Origin: DASWKG01 sp036396755
GTDB lineage: Bacteria; Actinomycetota; UBA4738; CALAEC01
Direction of reading: 5' to 3'
NCBI GenBank assembly: GCA_036396755.1
Contig: DASWKG010000009.1
Span: 1-9,243 of the forward strand
DNA length: 9,243 nt
Positions 6,701 through 9,243 of the stretch are shown one piece after another; positions within the stretch are counted from its first letter, which is position 1, and each line of letters starts with the position of its first letter. The notes beneath the pieces were generated by a model that saw nothing but the letters and a program-made list of their open reading frames with translations, made no database searches and was not told where the DNA came from. The position numbers and the translations under genes are program-made.

Positions 6701-9243
6701 GTCGAGGGAGTAGACGTGGGAGGCGACCGCGCCCAGGTTGCCGGCGACGTCGGTCGCGCGCACCCGGAACGTGTAGTCGCCGTCGGGCTCTCCCGTGAGA
6801 TCGAAGGTGAAGGGGGTCGCGCACGGCGCGTAGGCGCTCAGGACGACGGCGCCGCGCGTGAGCTCGCACTCGGTGGTCGCGCCGGGCTCGCTGCTGAAGC
6901 CCCACGCGGGGTCGCGCGCGCTTCCCGGGCTGGTCGGCGCGGGCGCGATGGCCGGCCCCGCCGGGCCCGTCGAGTCCTCCACGTAGACCACGGGAGCCAA
7001 GGAGCACGCGGAGACGTTCCCGAACCCATCGGTGGCGGTCGCGTAGAACGACGTCGTCGAGTCGTTGGCCACGGCCACGGCGATGCCCGGAGCCGCGAAG
7101 GTCGCGGCGCTGCCGCTGGCCGCCTCGGGCGGCGTGCAGGCAGCGTCGGTGTAGATGCGAACGGTCGTCCCCGCGTCGGCCCCGCCGGACACGAGCGGAG
7201 CGTTGTCGTTCGCCGGCGATGCGGGCGTGGTGGAGGTCATGGTCGGCGCCGGCAGCGCGCCGAGCGCCTCCACCTTTCGGATCCGGTCGTTGAACGTGTC
7301 GGCGATGTAGAAGTCGCCGGCGCCGTCGAGCGCGACGCGAGCGGGGAGCGCGAGATCGGCGGAGAGGGCCGGGCCGCCGTCGCCCGCGTAGCCGAACGTG
7401 CCCGTGCCCGCGACCGTCGAGATCGTGCCGCCGATGTCGACCTGGCGGATCCGGTTGTTGCCGTAGTCGGCGATGAAGAGGTTCCCGACGGGGTCCACCG
7501 CGATCCCCGCGGGCTGGTTGATCTGGGCGGCGGTGGCCGCGCCGCCGTCGCCGGAGAACCCGGCGATACCGGTGCCGGCCACGGTGGAGATCGTTCCCGC
7601 CGCGGTGACCTTCCGGATCTTGTCGTTGTTGTAGTCGGCGATGAAGGAATCGCCGTCCGCATCCACCGCCACGTCCACCGGGTTGTCGAGCCGGGCCGCG
7701 GTCGCGGCTCCTCCGTCCCCGGTGGATCCGGCCAACCCGTTCCCCGCGATCGTCGAGATGACCCCCCCCGCGCTCACCCTTCGGAGCCGGTTGTTGTCGC
7801 TGTCGGCGATGTAGAGGAGGCCCGCAGCGTCGACGGCGACCCCCGCGGGTGAGTTGAGCATCGCGGCCGTGGCGGCACCGCCGTCACCCGAGAAGCCGGC
7901 CGTGCCGGTGCCGGCGACCGTCGAGATCGTTCCCGAGGGGTTCACCTTCCGCACGACGTCGTTCCCCAGGTCGGCGATGTAGACGTTCCCGCTCGCGTCC
8001 ACCGCCACGTCGACCGGGAAGGACATCCCGGCCGCCGTCGCCGGGCCGCCGTCACCCGTGTAGCCCGTGCTTCCGTCGCCGGCGATGGTCATGATCGTGC
8101 CGCCCGTGTCGACCTTGCGGACCCGGTTGTTCCACGAGTCGGTCAGGTACACGTTCCCGGCGCCGTCGACCGCCACCCCGACGGGGAAGCTGAAGATCGC
8201 TTGATCGGCCGGGCCGCCGTCGCCGCCGAAGTGCGTCTTCCCGGCGACGGTCGTGATGATGCCCGCGCCGCTCACCTTGCGGATGCGCTGGTTCGAGGAG
8301 TCGGTGATGTACAGCTCGCCGGCCGCGCTCGCGGCCACCTGGGTGGTCGTCATCCCCGCGGCCGTCGCGGCCCCACCGTCGCCGAAGAACCAGGAGAAGC
8401 CGGTGCCCGCGACGGTCGTGATGGTGCCGCCGGTGGTTACCTTGCGGATCTTGTTGTTGTCGCTGTCGGAGATGTAGAGGTTGTCCGAGCCGTCGATCGC
8501 CACGCCGTCGGGGTTGTTGAGGCGAGCCGCGGTCGCGGCGCCACCATCTCCCGTCGAGCCCGCGAGGCCGTTCCCGGCGACCGTCGTGATGATCCCCGCG
8601 CTGACCCGCCGGACGCGGTGGTTGAAGTCATCGGCGATGTAGAGCCGGGCCGTCGAGTCGAGCGCGACGTCGGCGGGGTTGCTCACCTGCGCCGCCGTCG
8701 CCGCGCCCCCGTCGCCGGAGAAGCCGCCCACTCCCGTCCCCGCGAAGGTGGTGATCGTGCCGCCGGCGTCGACCTTGCGCACCCGGTCGTTGCCAACATC
8801 CGCGAAGTAGAGGTTGCCCGTCCCGTCGACGACCAGGCCGCCGGGGGAGCTGATCATGGCGGCGGTCGCGGCCCCGCCGTCGCCCGAGTAGCCGGCCGTG
8901 CCGGTGCCGGCGACGGTGGTGATCGTGCCGCCGGTGTCGACCTTGCGGATCCGCTGGTTGCCGCTGTCGGAGATGTAGAGGTTCCCGGCGGCGTCGACGG
9001 CCACGCCGGACGGGTACTGGAGAGAGGCGGCCGTCGCGGGGCCGCCGTCGCCGGCGAACGCGGCCGCGCCGTTGCCGGCCACCGTGCTGATCGTCCCGCC
9101 CGTGTCGACCTTGCGGACCCGATGGTTCCACGTATCGGCGATGTACAGGTCGCCCGACGCGGTCACGGTCGCGTCGCCCGAATACCGGAGGAGTGCGTCC
9201 GTCGCGGGGCCGCCGTCGCCGGCGAAGGTGCCGACCCCCGCGT
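3599..9243 (-). CDS. Giant surface protein: NHL propeller, Ig-like stalk, C-terminal membrane anchor (5'-partial)
   Basis: The gene runs off the right edge; 1880 residues are visible, numbered here from the first whole codon (9241-9239). A GTG at 9166 is an in-frame valine inside an NHL blade, not a start, because blade sequence continues to the edge (TFAGDGGPAT at 9203-9229). Domain order: at least 12 NHL blades of 54-56 aa (1-666); a divergent Ig-like domain (667-761); ten tandem Ig-like domains (762-1662); a Pro/Ser/Thr linker (1663-1720); a Gly- then Asp/Glu-rich linker; a basic segment (1817-1829, five Lys and one Arg); one membrane helix (about 1831-1846); and a 30-aa tail. NHL propellers commonly bind proteins or carbohydrates, and the Ig array looks like a stalk. 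The signal peptide should lie outside the window. No sortase motif is present; anchoring is by the helix. The next gene, a membrane diguanylate cyclase, overlaps by four bases. A sensor or adhesin role is inference. Confidence 0.93.
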   Translation of the reverse strand, partial: AGVGTFAGDGGPATDALLRYSGDATVTASGDLYIADTWNHRVRKVDTGGTISTVAGNGAAAFAGDGGPATAASLQYPSGVAVDAAGNLYISDSGNQRIRKVDTGGTITTVAGTGTAGYSGDGGAATAAMISSPGGLVVDGTGNLYFADVGNDRVRKVDAGGTITTFAGTGVGGFSGDGGAATAAQVSNPADVALDSTARLYIADDFNHRVRRVSAGIITTVAGNGLAGSTGDGGAATAARLNNPDGVAIDGSDNLYISDSDNNKIRKVTTGGTITTVAGTGFSWFFGDGGAATAAGMTTTQVAASAAGELYITDSSNQRIRKVSGAGIITTVAGKTHFGGDGGPADQAIFSFPVGVAVDGAGNVYLTDSWNNRVRKVDTGGTIMTIAGDGSTGYTGDGGPATAAGMSFPVDVAVDASGNVYIADLGNDVVRKVNPSGTISTVAGTGTAGFSGDGGAATAAMLNSPAGVAVDAAGLLYIADSDNNRLRRVSAGGVISTIAGNGLAGSTGDGGAATAARLDNPVDVAVDADGDSFIADYNNDKIRKVTAAGTISTVAGTGIAGFSGDGGAATAAQINQPAGIAVDPVGNLFIADYGNNRIRQVDIGGTISTVAGTGTFGYAGDGGPALSADLALPARVALDGAGDFYIADTFNDRIRKVEALGALPAPTMTSTTPASPANDNAPLVSGGADAGTTVRIYTDAACTPPEAASGSAATFAAPGIAVAVANDSTTSFYATATDGFGNVSACSLAPVVYVEDSTGPAGPAIAPAPTSPGSARDPAWGFSSEPGATTECELTRGAVVLSAYAPCATPFTFDLTGEPDGDYTFRVRATDVAGNLGAVASHVYSLDTAAPGAPTVDAAPPSPGTDPTPSWTFTVEPGATAECELSRGAVVLIAFSPCATPFAADLTGEPDGDYTFRVRAVDGAGNVGPAAVSGYTLDTTDPGAPSIDAAPASPGNGRSPAWGFTVEPGATAECELSRGAVVLIAFSPCATPFTADLTGEPDGDYTFRVRAVDGAGNRGPAASSGYTLDTAAPGASITVVPPSPGNDLSPTWSISTEPGATTECELSSGAGVLSPYAPCASPVTFDITGQPDGAITFRVRGVDAAGNVGAPATDTYTLDTTGPGVAITGGPGATGSDPTPTWTFTTEPGATTECELSLGGVVLTPYELCVPAWSYDLSGQPDGAYSLGVRATDAVGNTGAASASAYLLDRSGPIVDVTGPPSPDRDQTPTWTFSTEPGATTQCELSLGGLVVSPLAPCGSPATYDLTGQPDGAYSLAVQATDGVGNTGFASSGYTLDTTPPPGPTITGGPVSPGSELNPTWTFTTELGATTECELVRGGVTVSPMAPCTSPAGFDLSFEPDDNYTFRVRATDAVGNTGAVSTAGYTLDTTGPAAPSIDASPATPGNVRLVAWSFSAEPGATTDCELVQGAVVVSPAAPCSSPVAFDLSGQPDGAYTFEVWATDPIGNAGLPASSTYVLDTTAPVASFTSSPPSPSRDVTPTWAFTAEPGSATECALVVPGLGSGPWSPCPSPVTPDLTGAPDGIYQLWVRATDPIGNVGPVASGTFTLDTTAPASPVVTSAPTDTSDTSPTWEFTTEPGALVECQLSVGALVLTPYEPCTSPATYSLAGQPDGTYTFLARATDGAGNVGAAATSSHTLDSSTPPPPAPTPTPSPSPSPTPSPSPSPSPSPSPSPSPSPTPEPSPAPEPTPEPSPDPEPGPAEDGKGPEQGGPGPGAGGEPGGVEPTSSETSATEESPASDPADDEPAGQPGDLHPDRERGGEVPPDQAASEEASPAAATTGTGDPSLDGSDGGGIVKKAVRAAKVVLKKAVFPASLLMISLGFLTVQNQIDRRDPKLALAPVHPDPHLEFGPEITQGDER
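3610..3615 (-). promoter_or_regulatory. Ribosome binding site of the diguanylate cyclase, inside the upstream gene
   Basis: Read on the minus strand, AAGGAG lies seven bases before ATG 3602 and within the last codons of the giant surface-protein gene. It fixes the cyclase start despite a frame that stays open for another 3.4 kb. Together with the ATGA overlap (3599-3602) it indicates coupled translation. Confidence 0.85.
4082..4255 (-). repeat. Pro/Ser/Thr low-complexity linker
   Basis: Fifty-eight residues of alternating proline with Ser, Thr, then Glu/Ala/Asp (PAPTPTPSPSP..., then TPEPSPAPEP) join the Ig stalk to the membrane-proximal region. Such segments are stiff, extended spacers that span a cell wall and may be glycosylated. 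The complementary strand is a dense series of G-runs. The repeat may vary in length between strains. Confidence 0.88.
6263..6334 (-). repeat. 72-bp exact direct repeat, copy A (third Ig unit)
   Basis: This 72-bp stretch is identical, base for base, to 6536-6607, one Ig unit (273 bp) away. It encodes the TAECELSRGAVVL...CATPF part of the domain. Flanks are also close but with scattered changes. Other Ig units in the array differ at many synonymous sites. Confidence 0.9.
6536..6607 (-). repeat. 72-bp exact direct repeat, copy B (second Ig unit)
   Basis: This copy is identical to 6263-6334. It marks a recent unit duplication or gene conversion between neighbouring Ig domains. Confidence 0.9.
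6959..7243 (-). other. Divergent Ig-like domain joining propeller and stalk
   Basis: About 95 residues start with TMTSTTPASPANDNAPLVSG and continue with ADAGTTVRIYTDAAC, FAAPGIAVAVANDSTT and FYATATDGFGNVSAC. This phrase set is known from bacterial Ig-like domains of large surface proteins. It differs from the ten units that follow, and its cysteine pair is far apart, one in each half of the domain. Confidence 0.75.
7244..9243 (-). repeat. Tandem NHL blades, at least 12 copies, about 168-bp period
   Basis: Each unit reads AGTGxxGxxGDGGxATAA, then a xPxGVAVDAxGNLYIAD block, then NxRIRKVxxGGTITTV. The unit at the window edge is incomplete; eleven full units of 54-56 aa follow. GDGG and (Y/F)(I/L/F)(A/S/T)D are the most constant parts. 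Blade six (308-361 counted from the GTG at 9166) is two residues short in its first loop. Blade five lacks the usual VD..GN core. The last blade runs into ALGALPAP. Cysteines are absent. Six-bladed NHL propellers are common, so 12 or more units could make two propellers, but the true count needs the missing 5' part. Confidence 0.92.

Larger units (their letters stand above)
4256..6958 (-). repeat. Ten tandem Ig-like domains, 89-92 aa (about 270 bp) each
   Basis: Each unit follows the plan: PSPG.D.TPTWTF.TEPGA, then TECELS.G, a hairpin, PC.SP, DLTGQPDG.YTFRVRATDA.GN and a closing YTLDTT.P. All ten carry two cysteines spaced exactly CX14C. The fifth unit keeps the spacing but has LCVPA for PC.SP. 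The seventh has FEPDDN for GQPDG. The ninth has an altered hairpin. The second and third are nearly identical. The tenth closes with LDSST and passes into the proline-rich linker. Such arrays usually act as rigid stalks or spacers on the cell surface. Confidence 0.9.

Noticed and set aside
5898..6713. Recurrent short plus-strand frames opposite the Ig units (similar 60-90-aa peptides containing SSHSVVAPGS)
   Set aside because: They repeat only because the Ig units repeat; they are antisense reflections with no RBS or independent codon signal.
3603..7007. Open frame continuing 3.4 kb upstream of the cyclase, which would give a 1732-aa protein
   Set aside because: It lies opposite no independent signal and reads as Arg/Pro/His-rich shadow of the tandem repeats in the giant gene's frame. 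The ATG at 3602 has its own Shine-Dalgarno and begins the recognisable protein. A frameshift fusion of the two genes is possible in principle, but no slippery site was recognised at the junction.
7244..9243. Regular ~168-bp periodicity as a CRISPR or other DNA-level array
   Set aside because: The period is a coding one (56 codons), with variation mostly at third positions; it encodes NHL blades.

Overview
The window is very GC-rich, with strong G/C preference at third codon positions. It encodes long extracytoplasmic repeat proteins (NHL propeller blades, Cys-paired Ig-like domains, FG-GAP repeats, a Pro/Ser linker) and a membrane-bound GGDEF protein. This style fits a high-GC actinobacterium-like environmental bacterium. 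That assignment is an impression from composition and protein families, because no rRNA or other taxonomic marker is present.

Layout: positions 1-92 are a short leader with a clear ribosome binding site but no convincing promoter. Positions 93-1787 (+) encode a 564-aa secreted FG-GAP/VCBS-type protein. A 21-bp convergent gap follows, with a GC-rich inverted repeat reaching into the end of the next gene. Positions 1809-3602 (-) encode a 597-aa diguanylate cyclase: about six membrane helices, then GAF, GGDEF and an acidic proline-rich tail. Positions 3599-9243 (-) hold the 3' part of a giant surface protein that runs off the right edge; 1880 residues are visible. It has at least 12 NHL blades, one divergent Ig-like domain, ten tandem 89-92-aa Ig-like domains each with a CX14C cysteine pair, a Pro/Ser/Thr linker, an acidic linker, a basic segment, one transmembrane helix and a 30-residue tail.

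The giant protein's stop codon overlaps the cyclase start in an ATGA arrangement, and the cyclase has its own good Shine-Dalgarno inside the upstream gene. The two are therefore almost certainly co-transcribed and translationally coupled. The most interesting reading, which is inference, is a surface-to-cytoplasm unit: an extracellular propeller on an Ig stalk, anchored by one helix, made together with a membrane cyclase that would turn a surface event into c-di-GMP. The FG-GAP gene converges on this pair and is not in their operon, though it too encodes an exported beta-propeller-type protein.

No tRNA, rRNA, CRISPR array, insertion sequence or attachment site was seen.
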